From positions 930,001-994,000 of the forward strand of contig NZ_JAAGOW010000002.1 of NCBI RefSeq assembly GCF_010499245.1: a stretch of 64,000 nucleotides of DNA, read 5' to 3'. Positions 43,909-52,116 of this stretch are shown here, in pieces. Position 1 is the first letter of the stretch. Each line of letters starts with the position of its first letter. Position numbers and translations under genes: made by a program. This DNA comes from Variovorax sp. WS11 (lineage in GTDB: Bacteria > Pseudomonadota > Gammaproteobacteria > Burkholderiales > Burkholderiaceae_C). Under the pieces are notes generated by a model. The model made no database searches. It was not told the DNA's origin and saw only the letters and a program-made list of their open reading frames with translations.

Positions 43909-44739
43909 ATGCCCTGGCACGCGCGACTCGAACTCGATTACAGCCTTGAAGAACACCGAAGCGTCGCGCGCTTCCGCCACGAAGGCCCGCTGCGCATCCT
44001 GCAGAGCCTCTACCCCGAAGGCGGCGCCGTCTGCCACAACGTGCTGGTGCATCCGCCGGGCGGGCTGGTGGGCGGCGACACGCTGGACATCCGGGTGCGC
44101 GCCTCGGCGGGCAGCCATGGCCTGGTCACCACCCCCGGCGCCAGCCGCTTCTACCGCTCGGACGGCGAGCTGGCACTGCAGCGCACCGAGCTCCTGCTCG
44201 AGCCCGGCGCGCGGCTCGAGTGGCTGCCGCTGGAGGCGATCTGCTTCAGCGGCTGCCGCGCGGAGAACCGGCTGGTCATGCGACCGGCCGAAGGGGCCGA
44301 GCTGATCGGCTGGGACCTCGCGGCGCTGGGCCTGCCCCACGCGGGCAAGCCCTTCGAGCGTGGCACGCTGCAGCAGCACATCGAGATGCCGGGCGCATGG
44401 CTGGAGCGCGGGCGCATCGACGCGGCAGACTACCGGCTGCTCGACGGTCCGCTGGGCCTCGCCGGGCATCGCTGCCTGGCCTCGATCTTCTTCGTCGCCG
44501 GGTCGCCGATCGCGCGGGCGCGGCGCGAGGCGGCGCTGGAGCGGGCGCGCTCGCTGATCGAGGCCCACCCGCTGCGCGACAGCGCGGGCGCGACCAGCCC
44601 CACGGGCGAGGTGATCGTGCTGCGCGTGCTGGCGCCGGTGGTCGAGCCCGCGATGCAGCTGCTGCGGCAGGTGTGGCTCGCCTGGCGCGCCGAGCTGTGG
44701 CAGATGCAGGGCGCGGCGCCGCGGATCTGGGCGGTGTAG
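43909..44739 (+). CDS. ureD: Urease accessory protein UreD
   Basis: 276 residues. Blocks LQSLYPEGGAVCHNVLVHPPGGLVGGDTLDI, LVTTPGASRFYRS and GARLEWLPLEAICFSGCRAE are those of UreD/UreH, which with UreF and UreG delivers nickel to apo-urease in the cytosol. Length and sequence are complete. Unusually, no ureA, B, C, E, F or G gene follows: the next gene is a GloB-like hydrolase, and the urea transporter genes lie 15 kb away on the other strand. The structural urease genes must be elsewhere. Confidence 0.92.
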   Translation: MPWHARLELDYSLEEHRSVARFRHEGPLRILQSLYPEGGAVCHNVLVHPPGGLVGGDTLDIRVRASAGSHGLVTTPGASRFYRSDGELALQRTELLLEPGARLEWLPLEAICFSGCRAENRLVMRPAEGAELIGWDLAALGLPHAGKPFERGTLQQHIEMPGAWLERGRIDAADYRLLDGPLGLAGHRCLASIFFVAGSPIARARREAALERARSLIEAHPLRDSAGATSPTGEVIVLRVLAPVVEPAMQLLRQVWLAWRAELWQMQGAAPRIWAV

Positions 44740-44819
44740 GGCGCGATGCAGGGCGCGTTTGTGGCGGAGCGCGGTTCTCGTATGCTTGCCGCTCGCCCCA
44801 TCGACACCAGGAGTACCCC

Positions 44820-45611
44820 ATGATCGTCGAGCGCATCTGGACCGGCAACGCCTACCGCAACTACAACTACCTGATCGCCTGCCCCGAGAGCGGCGAGGCC
44901 CTCGCGATCGATCCCCTGGATCACCAGAAATGCCTGGCCGCGGCTCGGGAGAAGGGGTGGCAGATCACCCAGATTCTCAACACGCATGAGCACCACGACC
45001 ATACCGGCGGCAACGCGGCGGTGGTCGCGGCGACCGGGGCCAAGGTGATCGCGCACCACCGCGCGGGCTCCCGCATCGCCGGGGTGGACCGCGGCGTCAA
45101 GGCCGGCGACGTGATCAAGGTCGGCAAGACCGTCGAGCTCGAATGCATGGACACGCCCGGCCACACGATGTGCCACATCTGCCTGCGCTCCCACACCGAG
45201 ACGCCGGCGCTGTTCTCCGGCGACACGCTGTTCAACGCCGGTGCCGGCAACTGCCACAACGGCGGCAATCCGGAAGACCTGTACACCACCTTCGTCGAGC
45301 AGCTCGCCAAGCTGCCCGCCGAAACGCGCGTCTACCCGGGCCACGACTACATCGAGAACAACCTGCGCTTCACCCTCGCGCGCGAGCCCGACAACGCTGC
45401 CGCCGGCGCGCTGCTGCCCGAGGTAACGGGCCAAGACCCGGCGAAGGCCCAGGTCACGACGCTGCAGGAGGAACAGCAGATCAACACCTTCCTGCGCCTG
45501 TCCAGCCCGAGCGTGATCGCCGCGCTGCGCGAGGTCTTCCCCGATCTGCCCGAGAAGCCGGATCCGAAGACCGTGTTCATCAAGCTGCGGGAGCTGCGCA
45601 ACCAGTGGTGA
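44820..45611 (+). CDS. MBL-fold hydrolase (hydroxyacylglutathione hydrolase-like)
   Basis: 263 residues. Metal motif THEHHDHTGG (H56, H58, D60, H61), GHTMCHICL and GDTLFNAGAGNC are those of glyoxalase II and related thioesterases; YPGHDYIENNLRF is the glyoxalase II block with an Asp-Tyr near the glutathione site. It would cleave S-lactoylglutathione or a similar thioester in the cytosol. Start at the ATG nine bases after AGGAG. It is 80 bases downstream of ureD on the same strand but unrelated in function. Confidence 0.88.
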   Translation: MIVERIWTGNAYRNYNYLIACPESGEALAIDPLDHQKCLAAAREKGWQITQILNTHEHHDHTGGNAAVVAATGAKVIAHHRAGSRIAGVDRGVKAGDVIKVGKTVELECMDTPGHTMCHICLRSHTETPALFSGDTLFNAGAGNCHNGGNPEDLYTTFVEQLAKLPAETRVYPGHDYIENNLRFTLAREPDNAAAGALLPEVTGQDPAKAQVTTLQEEQQINTFLRLSSPSVIAALREVFPDLPEKPDPKTVFIKLRELRNQW

Positions 45612-45652
45612 GCCGCGCCGGGCCAACGAGCGCCGACGGGTCCGACTTTTTG

Positions 45653-45665
45653 TAGACATTGTCTA
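45653..45665. promoter_or_regulatory. Operator-like dyad upstream of the RTX gene
   Basis: TAGACA, centre T, TGTCTA: perfect six-base arms inside a short AT-rich patch, 127 bases before the RTX start. No obvious -10/-35 pair overlaps it. A dimeric regulator site is plausible. Confidence 0.3.
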
Positions 45666-45791
45666 AGCGGGTCTCCGGCTCGCGCTGCATCGCGCCGGGC
45701 CATTGGAAGCAATTCGGTGCGTTGCTCCGGTCGCCGCGCAACTTCACGAGAACTTCACACTGCGTCCGGTTCGGCATCGCCAACTCGGGAC

Positions 45792-47246
45792 ATGCACACC
45801 ACTTTTCGCACCACTCTGAGGTTTGCCCTTATCGCGATCGCGATAAATGCATCTGTTCCAACTGTTTGCGCTGAGGTCTCACCCGGCGAATACGAGATGT
45901 CAGGAGGTTGGGGTTCGCTCATCGTCATCCTCGAGGGAGGTGCTGGCAATGACTACCTGAATGGTGGTGCCGGCAGCGACAGCTACCGCTTCGCCCGTGG
46001 CTGGGGCCAGGACACCATCATGGCCTACGACACCAGCCCGGGCCGGCTGGATGCGATCGAGTTCGATGCCGGCATTGCGGCCAGCGACATCGTGGTGTCT
46101 CGCTCGGACGTCGGCCATATGACGCTCGGGTTGAAAGGCAGTAGCGACAGGATCACGGTCAACTACCAGTTTGGATTTGGCGAAGTCATGCGCGGCTACC
46201 GGATCGACCAGATCCGCTTTGCCGACGGCACGGCCTGGAATACCGCCCAGATCGAGACCCTCGCCAAGGTCGCTTCGGGTCCGCTCATCCGCGGCACCCC
46301 CGGCAACGACACCTTGAACGGCACCCCCGGCAGCGACACACTGGAGGGCCTTGCCGGCAACGACACGCTCGACGCAGGCGCTGCAGAGGACGTGATGAGC
46401 GGCGGCGCCGGCAACGACATGTATGTCGTCGACACCGCGGGCGACGTCGTGATCGATCTGGCCAACGAAGGCATCGACACGATCGCATCCTCCGTCTCCT
46501 GGACCTTGGGCCAGAACCTCGAGCATCTGTGGCTGTCAGGCCGGGACAACATCAACGCCACGGGCAATGAACTCGCGAACGTGCTGACCGCCAACGCCGG
46601 CGACAACGTCCTCGACGGCGCGAGCGGCACCGACACCGCCTCCTACCACTACAGCGCCGCGGCCGTAACCGTCAGCCTGGCCGCCACCGGTGCCCAGGTC
46701 ACGGGCGGCTCCGGCACCGACACGCTGCTGAACATCGAGCGCCTGCTCGGCAGCAGCCACAACGACACCCTGACGGGCAACGCCAGCAGCAACATGCTCA
46801 CCGGCGGTGCGGGCAACGACACGCTCGACGGCGGCGCCGGCAACGACACCCTGATCGGCGGCGCCGGCAACGACACCTACCGCATGGCGCGTGGCCAGGG
46901 CCGTGACACGATCATCGAAGACGACGCCACCGCAGGGAACAAGGACGTGGTGCAGTTCGCCAGCGGGATCACGGCCGACCAGCTGTGGTTCAGGCAAGTG
47001 GGCAACAACCTCGAGGTGAGCATCATCGGCACCGAGGACAAGCTCACCCTCAACAGCTGGTATGCGGGGAGCGGTTACCAGGTCGAGGAGTTCCGGACCA
47101 GCGACGGCCATGTGCTGATCGACACCCAGGTGCAGAACCTGGTGCAGGCGATGGCCAGCTTCGTGCCGCCGGCGGCGGGGCAGACGACATTGCCGCAAGC
47201 CTACCAGAACAACCTGGCACCCCTCCTGGCCGCCGACTGGCGCTGA
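45792..47246 (+). CDS. RTX (hemolysin-type Ca-binding repeat) protein with an N-terminal Sec signal
   Basis: 484 residues. A signal peptide (1-27, ...INASVPTVCA) leads straight into RTX nonapeptides: one short block (GGAGNDYLNGGAGSD), a larger one around residues 170-215 and a C-terminal block of GGAGNDTLDGG type around 330-360, separated by HCBP-like strands (FARGWGQDTIMAYD, MARGQGRDTIIEDD). The C-terminus (LVQAMASFVPPAAGQTTLPQAYQNNLAPLL) is like those of type I secreted proteins. A Sec signal on an RTX protein is odd, since type I export uses the C-terminus. It may be a truncated or rearranged larger RTX protein that gained a signal peptide. No secretion genes are adjacent. Confidence 0.82.
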   Translation: MHTTFRTTLRFALIAIAINASVPTVCAEVSPGEYEMSGGWGSLIVILEGGAGNDYLNGGAGSDSYRFARGWGQDTIMAYDTSPGRLDAIEFDAGIAASDIVVSRSDVGHMTLGLKGSSDRITVNYQFGFGEVMRGYRIDQIRFADGTAWNTAQIETLAKVASGPLIRGTPGNDTLNGTPGSDTLEGLAGNDTLDAGAAEDVMSGGAGNDMYVVDTAGDVVIDLANEGIDTIASSVSWTLGQNLEHLWLSGRDNINATGNELANVLTANAGDNVLDGASGTDTASYHYSAAAVTVSLAATGAQVTGGSGTDTLLNIERLLGSSHNDTLTGNASSNMLTGGAGNDTLDGGAGNDTLIGGAGNDTYRMARGQGRDTIIEDDATAGNKDVVQFASGITADQLWFRQVGNNLEVSIIGTEDKLTLNSWYAGSGYQVEEFRTSDGHVLIDTQVQNLVQAMASFVPPAAGQTTLPQAYQNNLAPLLAADWR

Positions 47247-47447
47247 AGTGCAACGATCGCTCGGCAGACGCGTGGTGCAGGACAGCAGCACGGCAAATAC
47301 CGAGACCACGGCGACTGCTGCTTCCATGGGCAATGCAGTGCAAACCTTTGCAGGACAAGGGTTCCGCGACTTGTTCGCAGAGTTTTCCACAAGCTTGTCC
47401 ACGGCAGCGGGGGATGAAATCCGACATCCGCACGCTCCCTCCCCTAC

Positions 47448-47465
47448 CCGGCTGCCCGGTTTTTT
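47448..47465 (+). terminator. Weak hairpin plus T-run downstream of the RTX gene
   Basis: CCGG, loop CTGC, CCGG, then six T residues (47460-47465). The stem is only four base pairs, so termination here is uncertain. The rest of the 279-base gap before the microprotein gene holds nothing I recognise. Confidence 0.3.
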
Positions 47466-47525
47466 CCGTCGCGCCGGGCGCGGGACGCAGCTCAGGATTC
47501 GGCTTCGAACTCACAGGAGACCTCC

Positions 47526-47603
47526 ATGAAAAGCATCATCCTCTGGCTCTGCGGCGTGCCGATCGGCGTCATCATCCTGCTGAAGGTGTTCGGCGTCTTC
47601 TAA
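47526..47603 (+). CDS. 25-residue single-pass membrane microprotein
   Basis: 25 codons: a short basic start (MKS), then an uninterrupted hydrophobic helix (IILWLCGVPIGVIILL) and K before a hydrophobic VFGVF end. A strong ribosome site (AGGAGA) lies seven bases before the ATG, which is why I call it coding. It is too short for normal gene finding. The size and layout resemble KdpF-like or other regulatory membrane peptides, but I do not recognise a family. It sits alone between the RTX and MFS genes. Confidence 0.45.
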   Translation: MKSIILWLCGVPIGVIILLKVFGVF

Positions 47604-47725
47604 AAACGCGTAGACGAACCGAAGCTGCGCGAGGCCGGGCCCCGCACATGGGGCATGCGACTACAGGCGCGCCTTGCGGCCGGGTTTAGGCTCGCGGGCA
47701 TGCCCTGCCCCGCAAAGCCGACCCG

Positions 47726-49165
47726 ATGACCGGTGTCCACAGCGACATCCCGGCCCGCCTCGACCGCCTGCCCTGGTCGCGCTGGCACTGGCGCGTGGTG
47801 CTGGCGCTGGGCATCGCCTGGGTGCTGGACGGGCTGGAGGTCACGCTGGTCGGCTCCATCGGCGGCGTGCTGGAGCGGCCCGACACGCTGGCGCTGAGCG
47901 CAGCGCAGATCGGCTGGTCGGGCTCGCTCTACATCGGCGGCGCGGTGATCGGCGCCCTGCTCTTCGGCCGGCTCACCGACCGGCTGGGACGCAAGAAGCT
48001 GTTCCTCATCACGCTCGCGGTCTACGCGCTGGCCACGCTGGCCACCGCCTTCGCTCCCGACTTCGCTTTCTTCGCGCTGTGCCGCTTCGCGACCGGGCTG
48101 GGCATCGGCGGCGAGTACGCGGCCATCAACTCGGCCATCGACGAGCTGATTCCGGCGCGGGTGCGCGGGCGCGTCAACCTCGCGATCAACGGCAGCTTCT
48201 GGATCGGCGCGGCGCTGGGCGCAGGGCTGAGCCTAGTGCTGCTCGACCCGCAGGTTCTGGGGCCGGTGTGGGGCTGGCGAGCGGGCTTCGGGCTGGGCGC
48301 GCTGCTGGCGGTGGCGATCCTGCTGGTGCGGCGCCACGTGCCCGAGAGTCCGCGCTGGCTGATCGCGCATGGCCGCGCCGAGGAGGCGGAGCGCATCGTC
48401 GCGGCCATCGAGGCCGAGGTCAGCGCGCAGCGCGGGACGCTGCTCGAGCCCCTGGGCCGCGTGCACTACGGCCGGCGCGCCACCGCGGGCTGGCGCGAGG
48501 TTGCGCAGGTGCTGGTGCGGCGCTACCCGCAGCGCAGCGCGGTGGCACTGGCGTTGATGATCTCGCAGGCCTTCTTCTACAACGCGATCTTCTTCACCTA
48601 TGCCCTGGTGCTGACGCGCTTCCACGGCGTTGCGGAGGGCCGCGTGGCGCTCTACATCTTTCCCTTCGCGCTGGGCAATGTGCTGGGGCCGCTGATCCTG
48701 GGGCCGCTGTTCGACCACGTCGGGCGCCGGCGCATGATCGCGCTGACCTATGTGTGCTCGGGCCTGGGCCTGGCGCTGACGGGCTGGGCCTTCATGCAGG
48801 GCTGGCTCGATGCGCGCAGCCAGGCGCTGGCCTGGTCGGCGGTGTTCTTCCTGGCCTCGGCGGCGGCCAGCTCGGCCTACCTGACGGTGAGCGAGGTGTT
48901 CCCGCTGGAGATGCGCGCGATCGCGATCGCGATCTTCTACGCAGTGGGTACGGGCGCGGGCGGCTTCGTGGCGCCGGTGCTCTTCGGCGCGCTGATCGAG
49001 ACCGGCAGCCGCGGCGCGGTGGCCATCGGCTATGCGATCGGGGCCGCTCTGGTAGTCATCGCCGGGCTGATGGCGCTGCGCTGGGCGGTGGACGCGGAGC
49101 GCAAGCCGCTGGAAGAGGTGGCGCCGCCGCTGGGCATGCAGGACGAAGACCCGCTCACTCGATGA
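47726..49165 (+). CDS. MFS transporter (sugar-porter/aromatic-acid type)
   Basis: 479 residues, 12 membrane segments. GRLTDRLGRKKLFLITL is the loop 2/3 motif, RFATGLGIGGEYAAINSAIDE and PESPRWLIAHGRAEEAERIV are the hallmarks of the SV2/sugar-porter-like group that imports carboxylates or aromatic acids. Its 3' end overlaps the convergent GntR gene by 11 bases. It may serve the adjacent GntR-controlled catabolic cluster, as an importer or exporter of the substrate; this is inferred from proximity. Confidence 0.85.
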   Translation: MTGVHSDIPARLDRLPWSRWHWRVVLALGIAWVLDGLEVTLVGSIGGVLERPDTLALSAAQIGWSGSLYIGGAVIGALLFGRLTDRLGRKKLFLITLAVYALATLATAFAPDFAFFALCRFATGLGIGGEYAAINSAIDELIPARVRGRVNLAINGSFWIGAALGAGLSLVLLDPQVLGPVWGWRAGFGLGALLAVAILLVRRHVPESPRWLIAHGRAEEAERIVAAIEAEVSAQRGTLLEPLGRVHYGRRATAGWREVAQVLVRRYPQRSAVALALMISQAFFYNAIFFTYALVLTRFHGVAEGRVALYIFPFALGNVLGPLILGPLFDHVGRRRMIALTYVCSGLGLALTGWAFMQGWLDARSQALAWSAVFFLASAAASSAYLTVSEVFPLEMRAIAIAIFYAVGTGAGGFVAPVLFGALIETGSRGAVAIGYAIGAALVVIAGLMALRWAVDAERKPLEEVAPPLGMQDEDPLTR

Positions 49166-49841
49166 GCGCGCGCTTCACATCTTCCTGCAGGCTGCGCAGG
49201 TGCGCGCGCATCGCGTCGCGCGCGCGCTCCGGGTCGCGGGCGCGCAGCGCCTCGACGATCGCGCCATGCTCGTCGTGGTTCTCGCGCTGGCGGTGCAGCG
49301 GGCTGTGCAGGCGGAACAGCCGCGCATTGACGCGCAGCTCCTCCACCAGGCGCGGGAACACCACGTTGCCGCTGGCGTTGGCGATCAGCAGGTGAAAGCG
49401 GTCGTCCAGATGGAAGTGCTCGATCTCGCTGTGCTCGCCTTCGTGCAGGGCGCGGATGTCGGCCTCCAGCGTCTGGATCTCGGCATCGGTGATCTTGCCG
49501 ACGGCCAGCGCGATGGCCTCGCATTCGATCACCTCGCGCGCGCGCATGCAGTCGAAGTATTCCTTGGTGCCCAGCGCGCGCACGGCGTAGGAGCGGGCAT
49601 CGCGCCGCACCAGCAGGCCCTCGCCCGCCAGCCGCACCAGCGCCTCGCGCATCGGCGTGCGGGAGATGCGCAGGTCCTCGGCCAGACGGGCTTCCTGCAG
49701 CGGGCTGCCGGCCGAGATCTGGCGGTCGAGGATGAGCTGGCGCAGCCGCTCGTAGGCCTGCTCGGCCAAGCTGGCGGAACGCACCTCCAGCGGCGCGATC
49801 GTGATGGTGGCGGGCTGCGCCGGACTGGGAAGGCTTGGCAT
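49155..49841 (-). CDS. GntR-family regulator, FCD (FadR) subfamily
   Basis: 228 residues. The winged helix (SLAEQAYERLRQLILDRQISAGSPLQEARLAEDLRISRTPMREALVRLAGEGLLVRR, about 24-80) is followed by an all-helical FCD domain with the Asp/His metal-ligand set (FHLDDRFHLLIANASGN, NHDEHGAIVEAL). FCD regulators usually repress catabolic genes until an organic acid binds. It is the last gene of the minus-strand hydantoinase operon, 72 bases after it; the repeated GTATAC dyads at 53949-53979 are the likely operator. Confidence 0.92.
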   Translation of the reverse strand: MPSLPSPAQPATITIAPLEVRSASLAEQAYERLRQLILDRQISAGSPLQEARLAEDLRISRTPMREALVRLAGEGLLVRRDARSYAVRALGTKEYFDCMRAREVIECEAIALAVGKITDAEIQTLEADIRALHEGEHSEIEHFHLDDRFHLLIANASGNVVFPRLVEELRVNARLFRLHSPLHRQRENHDEHGAIVEALRARDPERARDAMRAHLRSLQEDVKRALIE

Positions 49842-49913
49842 GCGAGGGAAGGAAGCGAACTCCACGTGGAGCCGGAAAAGCTTATCAGGCCCGCGGCGCC
49901 GCACCGGCCGGCC

Positions 49914-51368
49914 TCACAGCCATTTCTGCAGCGGGTTGCCGGCGTTCGGCGCCCGCGGCCGCAGGCAGGGCAGGAACTGGCCGGAGCCGGGCTCGGCACG
50001 AAACTCGCCGTCTTGCCAGACCACGCGCCCGCGCGAGACGGTGATGCCGGGCCAGGCACGCAGCTTCATGCCCTCGTAGGGGGTGTAGTCGGCGGCGTGG
50101 TGGAGCATGTCGTTGGCGATGGTCTTTTCCTGGCCCTCGCCGAAGACGTCCCACACCACGAAGTCCGCGTCGCTGCCGACCGCGATGGTGCCCTTGCGCG
50201 GATAGAGGCCGTAGAGCCGCGCCGGGTTGGTGGAGGTGAGCTCGACGAAGCGGTGGACGTCGATGCGCCCGGCCAGCACGCCCTCGCTCATCAGGAGCGG
50301 CAGCCGCGTCTCCACGCCCGGAATGCCGTTGGGGATGCGGTCGAAGGAGGGGTTGTCGCCCGCCACCCGCTTGCCGTCGGGCCCGTTCATGTTGAAGGGC
50401 GCATGGTCGGAGGAGACGATGGTGAAGAGCCCGCTGGCCAGGCCGTTCCAGATGAAAGGCTGGTTCGCCTTGTCGCGCGGCGGCGGGCTGCAGATGCAGC
50501 GGGCGCCGTGCATCGGGTCGTTCTCGTCGATACCCAAATCTTCGGCGCTCAGGAACAAGTACTGCGGACAGGTCTCGGCATGGATCGGCAGGCCGCGCCC
50601 GCGCGCCCAGTGGATCTGCTCGACGGCCTCGCGCCCGGACACGTGCACGATCAGGATCGGCGTGTCCACCAGCTCGGCCAGCGCGATCGCGCGGTGCGTG
50701 GCCTCGCGCTCCACCGCCATCGGGCGCGAGCTCGCGTGGTAGCGCGGGGCCGTGAGGCCGGCATCGAGCAGTTGCTCGGTGAGCCAGGCGATGCAGTCGC
50801 TGTTCTCGGCGTGGATCATGGTCATCGCGCCGTGGCGGCGCGCGGCGGCGAGCACCTCGAGGACCTGCCGGTCGTCCAGCTTGAGGTCGTCGTAGGTCAT
50901 ATAGATCTTGAAGGAGGTGTAGCCCTTCTCGATCAGCGCCGGCAACTCGCGCTGCGTCACGTCGCGGGTGGCATCGGACACGATCAGGTGAAAGGCGTAG
51001 TCGATCACCGCCTTGCCCTCGGCGCGGCGGTGGTAGTCGTCGACCGCGGCCTGCAGGCCGTGGCCCTTCTGCTGGGCAGCGAAGGGCAGCACGGTGGTGG
51101 TGCCGCCGCATGCCGCGGAACGCGTGCCGGTGAAGAAGTCGTCGGCGAAGCGCGAGCCGTCGCTGGTGGGCTGGTCGAAGTGGCAGTGGCCGTCGACGCC
51201 GCCGGGCGTCACCAGCCGGCCCGCGGCGTCGATCTCGCGTGCGGCGCTGCCCTCGAGGTCTTGCGCGATGGCGGCGATGCGGCCCTCGCGCACACCGATG
51301 TCGGCGCGGTAGCGGTCGCCGACGGTGGCGATGTCGGCGTTGCGCAGGATCAGGTCGTAGCGGCTCAT
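49914..51368 (-). CDS. D-hydantoinase / dihydropyrimidinase
   Basis: 484 residues. The metal motif GVDGHCHFDQP (H61, H63), carbamylated lysine K154 (YTSFKIYMTYDD), MIHAEN and SSDHAPFN make a complete two-metal cyclic amidohydrolase. It opens hydantoins or dihydropyrimidines to N-carbamoyl amino acids. Hydantoinase rather than dihydropyrimidinase cannot be settled from sequence. It lies 11 bases after the ABC permease gene. No carbamoylase gene is present in the window, but the M20 enzyme encoded in the divergent unit is from a superfamily that includes L-carbamoylases. Confidence 0.9.
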   Translation of the reverse strand: MSRYDLILRNADIATVGDRYRADIGVREGRIAAIAQDLEGSAAREIDAAGRLVTPGGVDGHCHFDQPTSDGSRFADDFFTGTRSAACGGTTTVLPFAAQQKGHGLQAAVDDYHRRAEGKAVIDYAFHLIVSDATRDVTQRELPALIEKGYTSFKIYMTYDDLKLDDRQVLEVLAAARRHGAMTMIHAENSDCIAWLTEQLLDAGLTAPRYHASSRPMAVEREATHRAIALAELVDTPILIVHVSGREAVEQIHWARGRGLPIHAETCPQYLFLSAEDLGIDENDPMHGARCICSPPPRDKANQPFIWNGLASGLFTIVSSDHAPFNMNGPDGKRVAGDNPSFDRIPNGIPGVETRLPLLMSEGVLAGRIDVHRFVELTSTNPARLYGLYPRKGTIAVGSDADFVVWDVFGEGQEKTIANDMLHHAADYTPYEGMKLRAWPGITVSRGRVVWQDGEFRAEPGSGQFLPCLRPRAPNAGNPLQKWL

Positions 51369-51379
51369 CTTTATGGGTC

Positions 51380-52102
51380 CTAACGTTGCTCGAGCAGGGC
51401 GTCGGGCGGCGGCGCGGCCGGTCCGGTCGCATTGCCGTAGGCGCGGCCGTAGTGGCGTTCGATGCGGCGCTGCACGAAGTCCCAGGCGGTGGTCATCAAC
51501 AGGTAGTAGAGGGCCGCGACCAGGAACAGCTCGAGCACCATGAACTTCTCCTGAATCAGCACCTGGGTGCGGCGCAGCAGCTCCTCCATCGAGATCACCG
51601 AGGTGATCGAGGTGGTCTTGAGCAGGCCGTTGATGCTGTTGCCCAGCGTCGGCACGATCAGCCGCATGGCCTGCGGCAGGACGATGTAGCGCATGGTCTG
51701 CGCGTTGCTGAAGCCGACCGCGCGCGCCGCGTTGGTCTGCCCCACCGGGATCGACTGGATGCCGCCGCGCACGATCTCGGCCAGGTAGGCCGCCTCGTTG
51801 AGGATCAGCCCGAGGAGGGCGGACTCGATGACCGAGAGCTTCAGCCCCATCTGCGGCAGCCCGGTGTAGATGATGATCAGCTGCACCAGGAGCGGCGTGC
51901 CGCGGAACACCCAGATGTAGAAGTGCGCCGGCGCGTTGAGCCAGCGGCGGCTGGACAGGCGGGCCAGGGCCAGCGCGCAGCCCACCAGCAGCCCGCCGGC
52001 AATGGCGGCCAGCGTGAGCCACAGCGTGGTCACCGCGCCGCTCAGCAGGTAGGGGTTGAACAGGTAGTCGGTGAATCCCGGCCAGCTCCAGCCTTGTCCC
52101 AT
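51380..52102 (-). CDS. Amino-acid ABC transporter permease (HisMQ family)
   Basis: 240 residues, five to six membrane segments; VFRGTPLLVQLIIIY and EAAYLAEIVRGGIQSIPVGQTNAARAVGFSNAQTMRYIVLPQAMRLIVPTLGNSI contain the EAA loop that contacts the ATPase. It imports polar amino acids or derivatives with the binding protein encoded 14 bases upstream. No second permease and no ATPase gene is present; the permease presumably forms a homodimer and borrows an ATPase encoded elsewhere. Confidence 0.92.
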   Translation of the reverse strand: MGQGWSWPGFTDYLFNPYLLSGAVTTLWLTLAAIAGGLLVGCALALARLSSRRWLNAPAHFYIWVFRGTPLLVQLIIIYTGLPQMGLKLSVIESALLGLILNEAAYLAEIVRGGIQSIPVGQTNAARAVGFSNAQTMRYIVLPQAMRLIVPTLGNSINGLLKTTSITSVISMEELLRRTQVLIQEKFMVLELFLVAALYYLLMTTAWDFVQRRIERHYGRAYGNATGPAAPPPDALLEQR

Positions 52103-52116
52103 GGTGATTCCTTCGC

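Noticed and set aside
45829..45846. Perfect 18-bp palindrome TTATCGCGATCGCGATAA with a HIP1-like GCGATCGC core
   Set aside because: It lies in the codons for the Ala-Ile repeat of the RTX signal peptide; similar GCGATCGC runs occur in the MFS gene near 48914 for the same codon reason.
47381..47402. Two DnaA-box-like words (TTTTCCACA and TTGTCCACG) between the RTX and microprotein genes
   Set aside because: Both deviate from the TTATCCACA consensus, there are only two, and no replication gene or AT-rich unwinding region is near.
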